In this document: positions 46,490 to 59,934 of the stretch, piece by piece | How positions within the stretch are numbered: the stretch's first letter is position 1 | Layout: every line of letters starts with the position of its first letter | From: Eulemur rufifrons | Lineage: Eukaryota; Chordata; Mammalia; Primates; Lemuridae | Assembly (NCBI RefSeq): GCF_041146395.1 | Contig: NC_090989.1 | Coordinates: 53,408,501-53,472,500, forward strand | DNA length: 64,000 bases | Direction of reading: 5' to 3' | Position numbers and translations under genes: made by a program | Notes under the pieces: generated by a model | The model's database searches: none | Told to the model about the DNA's origin: nothing | The model's input: the letters and a program-made list of their open reading frames with translations, nothing else

Positions 46490-48575
46490 AGTACTAATTC
46501 TGTTCTGTTACTAAATGAACATTGGACACCTCTTATGTTCATGGAACTCTCTCAGACATTATGGAGAATCATGAAAGTGCATAAGAAATAGACTCTGCTC
46601 TAAGAAGTTTACATAATATAGTTTAAAGGCCTTTGTACACAACTTCTGTAATGTTGATGTCTTTCTCACAAATCCAGATTTTTTTAAAATCCCAATTGAG
46701 TCAGCAAATAATTGGATCTCTGCCTCGTGGAGTTTTTCTGGGCAGTGAATTTGTGTATTTCATTTGCAAGAGACAAAAAGTGTTGATTTCTTCTCAACCA
46801 TTCAATAGTTCAGTTGACGCTGAGCTAATAGCACTATTTTTAATTTTTTAAAAATTTATCTCCATTTCCTTACCTGACTAAAACTAGTATCTCATTTTTC
46901 TTTTGGACATAATTAATTTAATGTTCAAATACACGACAGTTCCTGGAAGAGCTGTGAAATTCCAATATTTATCCTTAGCCATAATTCTCAAAGTGATTTA
47001 TTATCCTTTTCTTTTCTTTTGCCTGGAAGATTTTAAATGCTTCATTGTGGCAGCTTTTTGGTATCAAATGAGAACCTGGGTTTCTGGGCAAAATGGTAAC
47101 CCTATGTTGTGATGTCTTCCACCCAGTTTTGCTTTTATTAATAACAGGGCAATACTGGGCTTTTTGTATAATCATTGATAACAATTTGATATTTCTAACA
47201 CAATGTCTTCACTGATATAAGAAAGACAGTGACAAAGGGGAGCAATATGTATAAATAATTATCAGGTTAATTTAGCAAGGAAAGACACTCAAGTATGAAA
47301 ATTAATATTAAAAAAGATCCTTTTTTAAAAAAAATTTAATTCTCTTTACAGTGAGAACAGGCTTAAATTGAAAGGGTTGTACCAATGTATGCAAAACACT
47401 TCAATAAGAACACAACAAACACCAATTGTATACGTAACACTTATATGCTCCTTCCTTTTTCTTCCTTTTTTCCTAGAGATGTAGATGCTTAAAATAATCA
47501 CTTTTTTAAAAATTTGCTAATTCTGCAGAGCTTCCTTGTAAATTATGCTGGTTAAGACTCAGTGGTGGGAGGAGGAGGGCTAGGGATAGAGTGGTGGTTT
47601 CCCACAGGAAATCCATTTTGCAGCTTGCAGTGTGACTTCAAGGGCAGGTTAATGAGATTACAGCTTGCTAAACATCCTAAAACCCATCATTTACCTTTTC
47701 CAAATAAGGTGGCAATTATCAAGCAGCTTTATCTTATAACACCACCACAAGCACCATCTCTCAACACTGCCATTAAAAATTCATCTATATAAACAGTGAA
47801 CAAAAAATTTCAGAAACTAATTATATTAGCCTGCTGTGTGTTTAGCAGCATGGAACACCTCCTTACTGGTAAAACCATACAAATGTTTTTGCTGTATTCA
47901 TTGTAGATGAAATCATTAGGAAAATACCTTCTCTCGAATTGTAACTGGTATTCAGTTCAACAAATATTTATAAAAATACCATGTGAAAGTGTCTGAATTG
48001 GGCAGTTTGAGTGTTACAAAGACAAATAAACTAAGACTCTCCAAGCCATGGCCCTAGACCTAAGATAATTGATCAAATGGTTTTAGTAGTAGATAGAAAA
48101 ATTGTCAGACATGCAGGGTAGGAAAATTGTGCCTTTGCTATTTTTCCACTTCTTTTTAATCAATCCCTATCCTTAGCTCTCAGATGATATTTTGTCTAAC
48201 TCCACAAATACCCAGTGATTGTATTGCCTAATGCCTTCCTTTGCAGATACACATCCCAGGCCAACATAACCAAGCTCCAAAAAGCCCTCCATTCCAAACT
48301 GCTCCTTCTTTCATAGCTGAGCAGAGTCACAATCACTAGGAGAAGTACCAGCTACTGCATCCCTCCTTATAGAATACTTCAGTCCAATCTACGTAATCAT
48401 GCTTAGCTGCTCTACAGAATAGTTTCTACTGGGACTTATAAAACCAGTATTGACTTTTTATTCCTCAAGTTAACAGCAACATTATTACTGAGTCCTTGAG
48501 GCAGTTCTGGATGTGTAGGGTAGAGGGTTGGGAGAATCTCAGAATTGTGTCCCTTTGACTTTTGAAATCATTTAT
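46490..48575. other. Intergenic, nothing assigned
   Basis: AT-rich with no supported gene. A polypyrimidine tract lies at 47450-47475. No confident repeat. Confidence 0.4.
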
Positions 48576-48579
48576 TCAG

Positions 48580-50825
48580 AGTGATGTCAGCAAGGTGGCA
48601 GAATAGAAGATCCCCTGGCATCACTCCCTCCATGAAAATACAACTAGAAACTATTCAAAGAGAAAAATACCACCCTGAATACAATAGAATTCAGGGGAGA
48701 AGGGGAGAAACCTCTTGGGCTCACAGAATCAAAAGACGCCACAACTGGTAAGAGAAATGATCATTTCAGACTATGTCACCCTCTCTCCCAAGCCAATATA
48801 ACATCACTCACAGAGAATTTTCTTAGACCCACAGTTGCTGAAGTGAGAGGATAGAATTGGAGGTAGATGTTTGATCTTCCCACCAGTCTGGAAATCTTTA
48901 TGGGAAACCCACTCTAGTCCCATCCCACAGGAATCATTGGCAGTGCCATGGAATCTGGGGTGAATTGGTGACAAAGAGTGAGGCATTCACTGCAGTGTCT
49001 GGCACGTGGATCTTGGTGGCTATTCAGTACTTTTCTCAGTGGGGATGCCACATGGAAGAGCCTGGTCAGGACTACAATGTTGCAGGGCACAATTTGTAAC
49101 AAGGTCCAAATCCCTAGACAGATTTTCCAAAAGTTTTCCAAAGAAATTTCCAAAAATTTTCAGGGGGTGCTCATGTGGAGGCTTACCCTGGCTTGGAAAA
49201 AATAAAAGTTGAAATTAATTTCTGATCCTTTGCTTACTTCTTCCCCAGCACAGTAACAATGGCAGAACAATGATTAATTCTGAAGCAGTGTTTAAGTTTC
49301 AGTGTTCACTGTAAGTGTTCCCCAAACCAGGAAATAATAGGGCAATGAGTTAGCTTCAGTGTAGTGTTTTAATTCCAGTTCTCACTACAAGTCCTCCCCA
49401 GAATGGGAAGCAACAATAGGCTATAACATATAAATTCCAATACAAAGAAGTAAAAGTCTAATGCCACTAAAGAAAGTATGCAAAAACTGGAAGAGTTGGC
49501 TGTCTCCTTAAGGTTGTAGGCATCAATGTATATGATACAAGGATTGTGAAAAGCCAGGGAAATATGACACTACCAAAAGAAAGCAACAACTCTCTAACAA
49601 AGGACCCAGAAGAACTGAAGATCAATGAAATGTCTGACAGAGAATTTAGAATAATCCTCTTACAGAAGTTTAGAGAACTATAAGAAGATATGGACAAAAA
49701 CCTAAAGGAAATTTGAAAAACAATCCAAGAACAAAATGAGAAGTTTGACAAAGAAATTGAAACAATTAAAAAAAAAATTCTAGACATAGAAAATATAATA
49801 ACTGAAACAACTCATTAGAAAGTTTCAAACAACAGACTTGATCAAACAGCAGAAAGAATTAGCAAGCTTAAAGACAGAACATATGAAATGAACTAATCAG
49901 AGGAACAAAAAGAAAAAAACAAAAAGGAGTAAAGGTGACCTACAACAATTATGGATCACCATCAATTGAACTAATCTCTACATAATTAGAGTTTATGAAG
50001 GAGTCAAGAGAAAAAGAGGCCCAGAAAACATATTTAAGGAAATTATATCTAAAAATCTCCCAAACCTGGAGTAAGACAACAGCATCCAGGTACAGGAAAC
50101 TCAAAAGGCACCAAATTCAACCCATAGAGGAATTTCCCAGGGCACATCACAATCAAATTAGCAAAATCAAGACAAAGAATGCATAAAGCAGCAAGAGAAA
50201 AGAAACATATCACATTCAATATAGCCCTAGTACAGCTTTTGGTGGATTTTTCAGCAGAAACCCTGCTGGCCAGGAGAGAGTTGGATGCTATATTAAAAGT
50301 GCTGAAGGAAGAAAAACCTGCCAGTCAAGAATATTATGTCCATCAAAGCTATCTTCATACAAACATGAAAAAATAAAGACTTTCCCAAACAAACAAAAGC
50401 TAAGGGAATTCATTAACATCAGATCTGTCTTAAAAGAAATGCAAAAAAAAAAAAAAGAAAAAGAAAAGAAAAATGCTAAAGGGAGTTATTCAATCTGAAA
50501 GAAATGATGATAATGAAAAACAGAAAACATCTGAAGGTAAAAATAAGAAAACAAAATCAAAATAATAGTGTAATTGTGGTAAACCACTGATATATTAAAT
50601 ATGAAGACTCAAAGATGAAACTATTAAAAACAACCACAACAATTGGTCAAGAGATAGGCAATATGAAAAAAGGTAAATTGAAATATCAAAAAGTCAAAAT
50701 ATATGGGGGATTGTTAAAGTATAGAGTTTGTTCTTGATACTTTGTGATCAAAGTTAAGTTGTCATCTGCTTAAAATAAACTTTTATAACTATATGATCTC
50801 CCAGTAAGCAAAAGAGTGACTTGAC
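48580..50825 (+). mobile_element. HAL1-like (half-L1) element, sense
   Basis: The 5' end at about 48580 reads 'gtgatgtcagcaaggtggcagaatagaag', the L1M-family 5' start. A 5' UTR (to about 49550) and an ORF1 region (about 49560-50375) follow; the frame at 50179-50376 reads AAREKKHITF and FSAETLLARREL, the ORF1p C-terminal domain. Then, without any ORF2, comes a 3' UTR with 'gagttattcaatctgaaag', 'aattggtcaagagatagg' and 'aagttgtcatctgcttaaaata'. ORF1 followed directly by a 3' UTR is the HAL1 layout. Stops interrupt ORF1. Confidence 0.75.
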
Positions 50826-50829
50826 TTAA

Positions 50830-52060
50830 TTTCATTTTTAAAATTTTATTCTGGAGGTTGTGTAGGAAAAGGATCATAAAACTTATTAAGTGTAGAAAGA
50901 AGTAGGGAGGCTACTCACAGTGGTCTGGGTAAGAGAAGATGCTTGGCCTGGAGGGGGCCGCAGGGAGATGGTGTAAATGAATTACTGTCCTCTGACATCA
51001 GGACATGAAAATGAGATATGTCAAGGTAGCAAGGATGAGTTCTAGGTTTCTGGGTGACAATAGTGCTATTATCAAGATGTGGAAGATGGAGGAGGAATCG
51101 AAAGTTCAGTTTCAGAAAATTTTAATTTCATAATTAAGGTCTACAAGACATCCTGTGTCACCCTTCAGAAGGATACCTGTATAAATAATTATAAGTAAAA
51201 GTGGACCATTTTTAAAGAAGCAGGTGAAAGAGAAAAGCAAGATTAGTACCCAGCCATTCATACTAGAATGGCTTGGAGGGAGTCTGCTAAAGCCTGTCTG
51301 GACAGATCATGATATATATAGATACCAGGCCACAAAGCTACTTAAGTTAAATGTAACTCAGGACTTTTGTTAATGCGGCCACAACCATCACTTCCTGTGT
51401 CAAAATAGACCTCCTCCTGCAGCATAGGAAGCTGTGTACCTCCAGCTCACACCTCCGTTTGCGCTGTCAATAAGCAAATTGGCATAGTGAAAGGGGACTG
51501 ATTGCAGGCGGATGAAAATAACTGGTGTGGAGAGACACAGGATGTTAGTTGTGACCAGCAGACGATGCTGCAAATGTGCAGCTACACATATTTCTCTGTT
51601 GGGCTTTGACCACATCCTAAAACACAGTTCAATATGTGCACATTTCAGAGCTAGTTTGCTTGCTTGAGGAATCTAGTTACAGGCACAAGAAAAAAGTAAC
51701 CATGTTTTACTGATTTGACTTAATTCAACGTATAGTGGATGCTCCCAGGAACACCGCTGCAGAAAACAATCGCAGAAATAAGGAATGAGTTAATGAACCA
51801 TAAACCAAAACACAAGCTAAAAACTGTTTCCAAATCCATTCCATATTAGTAGGTGGAGTTTTAGTGTGTGTGTTTTTGGTCAAATATATTTATGAAGCAT
51901 ATTTTTTTCTGAAGCATCAACTTTGTTTGAATAGGCTTATTTATGGCAGAACATCTGAATGCTAATCTTTAGCACCATTAATGCTAATATACAATATGAA
52001 ACCCCAGAAAGAGGGTATAGTATTTGGTGTTTTCAAATTTATAAAAACACACCACAAGTT
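50830..52060. other. Intergenic, nothing assigned
   Basis: No gene or confident repeat recognised. Confidence 0.4.
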
Positions 52061-52067
52061 GGTAAAC

Positions 52068-52088
52068 ATACACACACACACACACACA
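52068..52088. repeat. (AC)n microsatellite
   Basis: Short AC run of about ten units. Confidence 0.92.
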
Positions 52089-52144
52089 AAACACATATCA
52101 ACTATCTGTTTTTTTGTAAATCCTCAATAGAGTCATCATTCCAT

Positions 52145-52640
52145 TTTATGATTTTAAGATCAGTTTGGATTATGCTTTGCTACAAGTAACAGCATATCCA
52201 ATTTTAGCTACTTAAACAATTAGAGGTTATTTTCCTTAAAAAAGCAAGGAAACCAGAGATAGGTTTATGGCTTTATGCAGTAGCTCAGCAATGTTGGAAC
52301 ACACTCAGTTCTTCTGATTGTTTCCTCTTGGTTACAAGACGGCTGCTGCAGCTACAAGTACCATAGCCGTTTTCAAGAAAGAGGAAGAGGGAATTAAGAG
52401 AGGTCAGGGGACATTAGCTTTATTTATTCCTTTTAACGAGAAAACAAAATACGTTTCATAATTCCTATAGCAAACATTTCCTTGGGTCTTCTTATCTAGA
52501 ATCAGGCTACACGACCACATCTAACTACTGCAAAGGATGGGAGGGCAGAGGAGGTTCTAGAAAATCAGGAAATAGGATTCTCACAAATTTTTTTGAGGCT
52601 TATATTCTTTCAAGTGGATTGGGCACATCATTGCTTCAAA
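52145..52640. repeat. Old unclassified dispersed repeat
   Basis: 'gctttgctacaagtaacag', 'tacttaaacaattagaggttatttt', 'ttacaagacggctgctgcagct' follow a known mammalian dispersed repeat whose name I cannot give with confidence. The part at 52320-52520 resembles 90-330 of this window. Confidence 0.45.
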
Positions 52641-52779
52641 CCAATTAGACCATAGGGAGAAGTTGGATCTTGACCAGGTAACTAATAGCATCTGCTATAT
52701 AGGCTGTGTTACAAAACAAGCTTAGTATGCCTCATTTGTTATTTTCAAATCATAATGAACACTGTAATGTGGTACCCAG

Positions 52780-53190
52780 ATCCCCCTTCAGGAATAAAGG
52801 CCTGATCACCCAGCTGCTGGGAAGATTGCTTGAAGATGGGCCTCAGCTATCAGCTCCCTTCAGGTATTGCCTCAACTAAGAGAATCACCTTAGAAGTACA
52901 TGCCCCCTTCCTAGGGCTGACTGTGTCAACATGGGCCTGACGCCCCCTCCCCACTCTTCCCCTTCTCTTCCCTTCTTCCTTGCTGCCACCCAGAGCAGCA
53001 GAACAGCTCCGAAGGGTCATCCCATGGTTATAGCGGGGGTCTGCTGGAGCTGCTGTTGTGACCACATTGCAGCTTGCCTTCTCCCTCTGCCCAGTCCTGC
53101 CTTCGTCTCTTGCCTTCCACAGGTGTTGATCTTACCAAGCCTCCTGCATGCTACTGCGTGTCTCCTCCCTGGGCAGCCCAACTGGCTACC
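52780..53190. repeat. Probable old LTR or similar repeat
   Basis: 'gatcacccagctgctgggaagattgcttgaagatgggcctcagc', 'tgctgccacccagagcagc' and 'gtgttgatcttaccaagcctcc' form a series I recognise as a dispersed mammalian repeat, family not assigned. It is GC-rich relative to its surroundings, hence spurious open frames on both strands. Confidence 0.4.
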
Positions 53191-53199
53191 AAAATAGTT

Positions 53200-54235
53200 T
53201 AGAAAATTAAATGTGCTCAAAACATGTTCCTTTCTCTATTTTAGTTTTAAAGTTTATTGGGGATTTTGAAGTAATTTTTCCAAAAATTAGAGTTATCAAA
53301 GTTAAAATGTAATTTTTAAAGACTGACATGCCAATGTAATCCTGTGTCATTTCAACATTGGCAAATGTGATAAATATTTGCCATCTGCACCAACTGTGCA
53401 TTTCCCCAGTGGAGTATAAACACATGATTTTGTTTATGAAATTTTCTTTTTTTTGGAAATAGCTTTATTTTTCTGAATACAAAATTAATTACTACTCATT
53501 GTAAAATTACAAAAACAAATGTTTAAATAAGAAAGAAAAAATCACCTATAATCTTAACACATATCTGTTACTAACCTTTGAGCAAAGTCTGTTCAGACTT
53601 TTAAAAGGAGTTAACAGCTGTTTCTTTGGCCTTTAGTCTCAGGAGAGCCTGAGAATTTCACCCATGTTTAGTCTCGCTTGCAATATAAACTGAAGGAAAT
53701 GTTTAGAAATTTAACTAGAGCAGATCCATATTAAAAGAGAGTCTGACCAAGGAGTATGTACAGGACCAACCACCATACCTCGTCATTGAGACTTAATAAT
53801 GAATAACTGCAATTTATGAGATGCACCTACCTCAGAGACTTGGGGCTGGTCACATGCAGCTAAAAGAGCAGTGTGACTGATAAGGAATAAAAGTCTAAGA
53901 AAACCCAGAGCTGATGGTTCCCTGAGTTGAGATAGTGTGCACATCTTCAGCTTCATTTCTCATGGCTGTGCATGTTCTCTAAGCAGCATGACAAGGACTG
54001 CAAGCTGGGCCTGGGAGGTACAAGACCACACCTATGTTGCTGTTGTGTATGCTGGGTTATTTCCTGTAAGCTTTCATAAAACTAAATAAACCTGGTGTTG
54101 GGATTAAACTGAACCCTTAACAACTATACTGTAGACATTTTGTTATGACACAAATCATTCAGGATTGCATACTGATGGTGAAAGATTCAAATAACATAGA
54201 ATTCTACAAAGTAAAGTCTCCTTCCCAGAAATCTC
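53200..54235. other. Intergenic, partly repeat-like, not assigned
   Basis: 53440-53560 ('tctgaatacaaaattaattactactcattgtaaaattac') resembles the last 40 bases of the window and is probably an ancient dispersed repeat. The rest has no recognised feature; an AATAAA lies at 54085. Confidence 0.4.
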
Positions 54236-55404
54236 TCTCTTCCTTTATTTTTGATTACTCATTTAATTTCCTTATTTTTTATGGGTCTATTCAGGTTTTC
54301 TATTACTTCTAAATTAGTTTTGGTAAATCGTGTCTTTCTAGGAATTTATTTCATCTAAGTAAGTACAAAGTTGTTCATAATAGTTTCTTGTAATTCTTTT
54401 AATTCTTATAAAGTGTGTGCTTAATGCTTATCAATTTTGTTGATTTTTACCAAAGGAAAAAAATAAAACCTTTTGGTTCCATTGATTTTTTTTTTCCTAT
54501 TGTTTTTCTGTTTCTCTTCCACTGTTTTCTCCTCTGATCTTTATTTATTTTCTTCTTTCTACTTTGGGTTTGACTTCTTGCTTATCAAGATAAAACAGAA
54601 GATTTAGGCTTTTCTTCCTTTATTATATAAGTATTTCATGCTACATATTTCCCTTTAAGCATTGCTTTAGCTGCATCCCATAAATTTTGATATGTTGTGT
54701 TTTTATTTTCATTGAGTTTAAAGAATTTTGCAGTTTCCCTTGTGATCTGTACTTCGATCAGTTACTTAGAAGTCTGTCATTTAATTTCAAAATATTTGGA
54801 GATTTTTCCAAATATCTTTTTATTGTTGTTTTCTAATTTAATGAAATGAAATTTTTTGAGACTTGCTTTATGAACTGTCATACTGTCTATGCTGAAGATT
54901 GTTTAATGTGTGCTTGCAAATAATTTATATTTTGCTGTTGCTATGTGGACTACTCTTTAAATGTCAATTAGGTTCTATTAGTTAATAGTGTTGTTCAAGT
55001 CTGCTGTATCATTACTGGTTTTCCCTCTAGTTTTATCAGTTACAGAGACAGGGGTGGCTAACTCTCCAACTATAGTTGTATTTTTTGTTTCCCCTTAAAT
55101 TCTGTCAGATTTTGTGTTATTTGTTTTTGGGGCTCTCTTATGAGTATATATCTTTCTGATGTATTGACCCTTTATCATTGGGAAATGTTATCAACAAAAT
55201 CATTTCTTTGTAATATTTTTTGTCTTGAAGTCCACTTTATCTCATATTAATATAGCCCATTTCAACTCTGTTATTGTTGCTCTATGCATGCTTATCTTTT
55301 TCCATTCTTTTACCCTCACCTATTGATATCTTTGAATTTAAAGTATAACACTTACAGAAAAATAGGAAGATATTGTTTTTTTATCCGTTCTACCTCTGCC
55401 TTTT

Positions 55405-55560
55405 TTTTTGGTTTGAGTTTTTTAATCATTGAAGTATAATTTATATACAACAAAATCCACCAATTTTAAGGATTTTTCATTTCATGAGTTATGACAAATA
55501 TACACAGCAAAATAAACACCACCACAATCATGTGATAAAACTTTTTCTTTTTACTGCTAC
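55405..55560 (-). mobile_element. L1 3' end fragment, antisense
   Basis: 'aatcattgaagtataatttatatacaacaaaatccaccaatttta' and 'atacacagcaaaataaacaccaccacaatcatg' are a reversed L1M 3' end. It lies inside the older L1M. Confidence 0.6.
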
Positions 55561-55974
55561 TATTTTCCTTCTTTTTATTAAAAATAAAAGAGAGAGGCCA
55601 GGGAGATACTGCAATAAATTCCACACACACATGTCAGTTACTCATATTTTCTCTATAATTGAAACACTGCAGCCAGAGATCAAGTCTGGCCTGTGTATGT
55701 GGTAATTGCTACATGAATCACAGGTGCACAAGGGTTCAGAGATCTGAAAACTGAAACACAGAACAAGAGAAATACCCCTGGCAAAGGCAGGTTTCAATAT
55801 TATGCACACTAACTTCATACCTTGCTGTTTACCACTTTGAGCCAGGTAAGGTTTTCATTCTTTTCTAATATACTAATTGATCTCTACTGTTTGAATTCTA
55901 GTTTTTACACTTGGTTGGAAAATGCATCTAAGCCACTTTATTTCACTCAGCAAATAATATTATTCTTTTTTATT

Positions 55975-56760
55975 TTTAAATTTCAGAACATTATGGGGGT
56001 ACAAACATTTTGGTTACATAAATTGCCTTTGCACCACCTGAGTCAGAGCTACAAGTGTGCCCATCCCCCAGATAGTGTGCTCCATATCCATTAGTTGTGA
56101 ATTTACCCATTCCCTCCACCCCCCTCCCACCTTCCCAGCACCCGATGAATATTACTCCCACTTGTGCACCTAAGTGTTGAGCAGTTAGTACCAATTGGAT
56201 GGTGTGTACATGTGGTGCTTGTTTTTCCATTCTTGTGATATGTCACTTCAAAGAATGGGCTCCAGCTCCATCCAGGATAATACAAGAGGTGCTAGATCAC
56301 CATTGTTTTGTATGGTTGAGTAGAACTCCATGGTATACATATACCACATTTTATTAATCCACTTGTGTTGTTTCCACATCTTTGCAATTGTGAATTATGC
56401 TGCTATAAACATTCAAGCGCAGATGTCTTTATTATAAAATGTCTTTTTTCCCTTTGGGTAGATGCCCAGTAGTGGGATTGCTGGACCAAATGGTAGTGCT
56501 ACTTTTAGTTCTTTGAGGTATCTCCATATTACTTTCCATAAAGATTGTACTAATTTGAAGTCCTACCAGCAGTGTAAGAGTGTTCTTATTTCTCTGCATC
56601 CATGCCAGCATTTGTTGTTTGGGGACTTTTTGATAAAAGCCATTCTCATTGGAATTAAGTGATATCTCATTGTGCTTTTGATTTGCATTTCCCTGATGAT
56701 TTGAGATGTTGAGCAATTTTTTATGTGTTTGCTGACCATTATTCTGTCGTCTTTTGCTCT
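55975..56760 (-). mobile_element. Younger L1, 5'-truncated, strepsirrhine-type 3' end
   Basis: Left edge: A/T-rich tail and reversed 3' end 'cagaacattatgggggtacaaacattttgg', the wording of strepsirrhine L1 3' ends. Then ORF2 C-terminus reversed; a minus-strand frame (56790-56563) reads NNKCWHGCREIRTLLHCW, the ORF2p C-terminal cysteine-region motif. It is about 0.8 kb, so strongly 5' truncated. It is less diverged than the surrounding L1M. Confidence 0.85.
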
Positions 56761-56815
56761 GTCTTTTGATTGAGTGTTCAGTCTGTTCACATTTAATGTA
56801 TTATTGATATATAGT

Positions 56816-57105
56816 CATGAGCTGCATAATGATGTTTCAATTAATGACAGTGCATATTTGATGGTTCTATAAGATTATAATACCATATTTTTAATGTAAC
56901 AATTCTATTTAGATAGACAAATAGTTACCATTCTGCTACAATTGCCTATAGTATTCAGTACAGTCACATCCTGTACAGGTTTGTAGCCTACAAGCAATAA
57001 GCTGTAATACATAGCCCACGTGTGTAGTGGGCTGTACCATCTAGGTTTGTCTAAGTATGCTCCATGATGTTCACATGAAAAAGTCACCTAAGTTAACTTC
57101 TTTAA
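56816..57105. mobile_element. Tigger-type element, reverse of the 9.9-kb copy
   Basis: 'agtcatgagctgcataatgatg' terminus, 'ttctataagattataatacc', 'ttgcctatagtattcagtacagtcacatcctgtacaggtttgtagcctacaag' and 'accatctaggtttgtctaagta'. The last part is the reverse complement of text in the element at 9878-10965. Short internal-deletion form. Confidence 0.75.
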
Positions 57106-57338
57106 CTTTCACAATTCACTTAAAATTAGTACTGACTTAACTCCAGTCAAATATAGCAAATTTGTCCAGTAAAACTCCATTTCATCTTTCCCCATTCCTT
57201 TGTGTTATTATCGTCATATATAAAAAATCATCATATATATTATAAACTGAACAATACTGTGTTACAATTATTGCTTTGAATAATGTTCTGATTTTAAAGA
57301 AATTAGGAAAGGAAAGAAAAAAATCTTGTACACACATG

Positions 57339-57341
<3 letters not shown>

Positions 57342-57370
<29 letters not shown>
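57342..57370. repeat. (CA)n microsatellite
   Basis: Uninterrupted CA run of about 14 units within L1M sequence. Confidence 0.96.
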
Positions 57371-57373
<3 letters not shown>

Positions 57374-58529
57374 TTTTCATTTACTCAAATATTTCTGGTG
57401 ATTGACATCCAAGTTACCATCTCGTATCATTTCCTTTAGCCTGAAGTACTTCCCTTGACTTTCCTTGTGAGTAAGGTCTGCTAGCAGTGAATTCTCTCAA
57501 TTTATGTTTATCTGGGAGTGTCTTTATTTTGCTTATATTTTTGAAGAACAATTTTACTAGGGTATAGAGTTCTTGGTTGCCCTTTTATTTTTCTTTCAGC
57601 ACTTTGAATATGTTATTCCTCTTTCTTGTGATCTCATTCTTTCTAATAAGAAGTTATCCAACAACAAATTGTTGTTTCCTTGTATAGGATGAGTTGCTTT
57701 TTTTTTGCTGTTTTCAAACTTTTTTCTTTGTCTTTCAGGAATTTGAATAAGATGTGTCCGTGTGTGTTTTCCTTTGTGTGTGTATACTAGTTGGTGTTCA
57801 TTGAGTTCCTTGGGTCTAGAAGTAAATGTCTTTCATCAAAATGGGAAGTTTTCAGCCATGACTCCCCAGTAAACATGTGCTGGAATTCTTAAAATTGTGT
57901 CACGGATCTCTGGGATTCTATTCCTTTTTTTAATCCCTTTTCTCCTTGATCTTTGGATTGGACGATTTCTGTTGATCTATCTTCTGAATCACTGAGACTT
58001 CTACCATTTCAAATCTGCTGTTGAGTACACCTAGTGATTTATCTTTATCTCAGTTATTATACTTTTCAACTTTACAATTTCCATTGGGTTCTTTTTTGTA
58101 GTTTCAATTTCTCTGTTGTGATTTTTTCATTAGTTAACTTAATGATTGCATATTTCCCTGAAATTCTTTGAACATTTTTTAAAAAATTATTTCAACATAT
58201 TTATAAAGCTGCCTTGAAGTGTTTGCCTGCTAAATCCAGCATCTATTGACTACTATGTATTTTTTCCCCCTGAATATGGGTCACATTCTTATGCTTCTTT
58301 GCATGCCTTGTAATATGTATGTAAAACTTACAATTTTAGATAATATATTGCATCTTTACATTTTATTTTTTCTCCTAAGGCTCATTGTGTTTGTGTGTGT
58401 TTATTGTTGTTAGTTTGTTTGTTTTAGTAATTTGCTTGGACTTAAACTATATAATCTCTGTTCCCTACAATGTGAAGCCAATGATGTTTCTGCTCAGTTT
58501 TTTTAAACATTATTTCTTAGTCTTGCTTA

Positions 58530-59925
58530 CTATTTGACGACCCCTGTGTCTGCATAGCTTAGTGGTCAGCCAATGATTTCAGTGACACCTCAATTCTCTA
58601 AGGCTTCCCCATCCATTGCCTACTGAGCTACATGTCGATTAAAGAACACATTCAAAGTTGTAGCCAGTTCTCAAGTCTGTCTTGGTTTTCTCTTTTCCAT
58701 GGGTCCTGTTAGGTTTCTCCCACAACATGCATAGTTTAGCAGATAGGCAGGGATGTGTGCGGACCTTATCTCTGCCTGTTACATCTCTTACTATTGAATT
58801 TGTGTCTGGTGTGCCATTCATCCCAAACCAGACCTGCAACTTTGAACTAGCAAAATTGCAGTCTTTTATTATTCATTCTGAGCTAAGACTGCCACTTGCA
58901 GCCGGCAATGCATGGGTTTTCACACGTTACCCTTGCCCGACTCCAAATGAAGTATGCAGTCCTACCAAACGGTAAAGGGTGAAGGAGAAACGGGTGGGGG
59001 GGGGAAATGGGGGTAGCCAGAAGACCAAGGACTGCTGCATTCTTACCTGAAACTGTACCAATTTTCTAAGAATAAACATCTCTCAGTTTGTTATTTGTCT
59101 TTGGTCAATTTCCAGATAGTTGTTTTAGATATTTTCCCCCCATTTTTATTCTTATTTTCTGCAAAGGGGAATTCTATAACCTCTCCATACCACCATTACC
59201 AGAAAACTTCCCTACATTCAACTTTTAAAACAATAAATATATATAATTTTGATTTAAAAAATACAGAGGATTTGATGACTACTTAACATAATAGCTTTAT
59301 CTTTCCTGTATAACTATTGTCTCTATAATTAAATCTTTATCTAAATATATATCTATACCCAGCTTCTATCTTAAGCCAAATTAGCATCATGTTCAGTGTT
59401 GAAACACTAGAAACATTCCCAACAGTAAGGGGTTGCCACATTTTTTTGTGAGTAGATCCTTACTATTTTCTCAATTCCATGAGAATTTTCCTGTTTAGAT
59501 GCCTCTTATTGGATCAGTTTTAATAATGTATATTTTTCTAAGAAATCATATCTTCCAAGTAGGTCTTCAAATATATTTGCCTGGAGTTAAACAAGGTACA
59601 TTTATAATCCTGTCAAGTTCCTTTATAAGTTATTTTTCCAGTCTCATTTCTAATTTTGTATTTATGCTTTCTACATCGTAACTGGATTTGGATAGTCAAT
59701 AATTTTTCTTCAATGTTGGAGGTCTCAAAAACTAGCTCTTTAGATCTATTTATTAGTTGGAACTTTTGTTTTCTAATTAAGTATTGCTTTTACCTTGACT
59801 AATTCCAATATTAATTTTTCTTAATTTATTTTGTAGATATGTGACTAACTTACTGAGTTAGGTGTTTAATTCACTGAATTAATTGTATTTTATTTATTAA
59901 TGTCTTAAGGTTATAAATTTTCTTC
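58530..59925. other. Intergenic, nothing firmly assigned
   Basis: 58530-58980 may be the continuing L1M 5' UTR on the minus strand. A G-run tract (58992-59012) lies at its edge. 59690-59930 ('ctcaaaaactagctctttag', 'ttctgagttctagtt') resembles reversed L1 ORF2. No gene. Confidence 0.4.
58992..59012 (+). repeat. G-run tract
   Basis: A GGGTGGGGGGGGGG run followed by AAAT and GGGGG. It may form a G-quadruplex. Confidence 0.7.
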
Positions 59926-59934
59926 TGAGTTCTA

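Larger units (their letters stand above)
54240..58520 (-). mobile_element. Old L1M, antisense, ORF2 to 5' region, with nested insertions
   Basis: Reversed ORF2 (54240-55400: 'ttgctttagctgcatcccataaattttgatatg', 'aatttcaaaatatttggagatttttcc', 'ttcttgaagtccactttatc'-type text), resuming at 56765-56812 ('gtcttttgattgagtgttcagtctgttcacatttaatg'), then inter-ORF and ORF1 (57110-58520: 'caagttaccatctcgtatcatttc', 'agttcttggttgcccttttatttttc', 'gggaagttttcagccatgactc'). Interrupted by L1 material at 55405-56760, a Tigger-type element at 56816-57105 and a (CA)n tract. No open frame. Confidence 0.8.

Noticed and set aside
49467..49787. 106-residue minus-strand serine/leucine-rich frame
   Set aside because: It is the complement of HAL1/L1 ORF1 coding sequence, rich in A on the sense strand.
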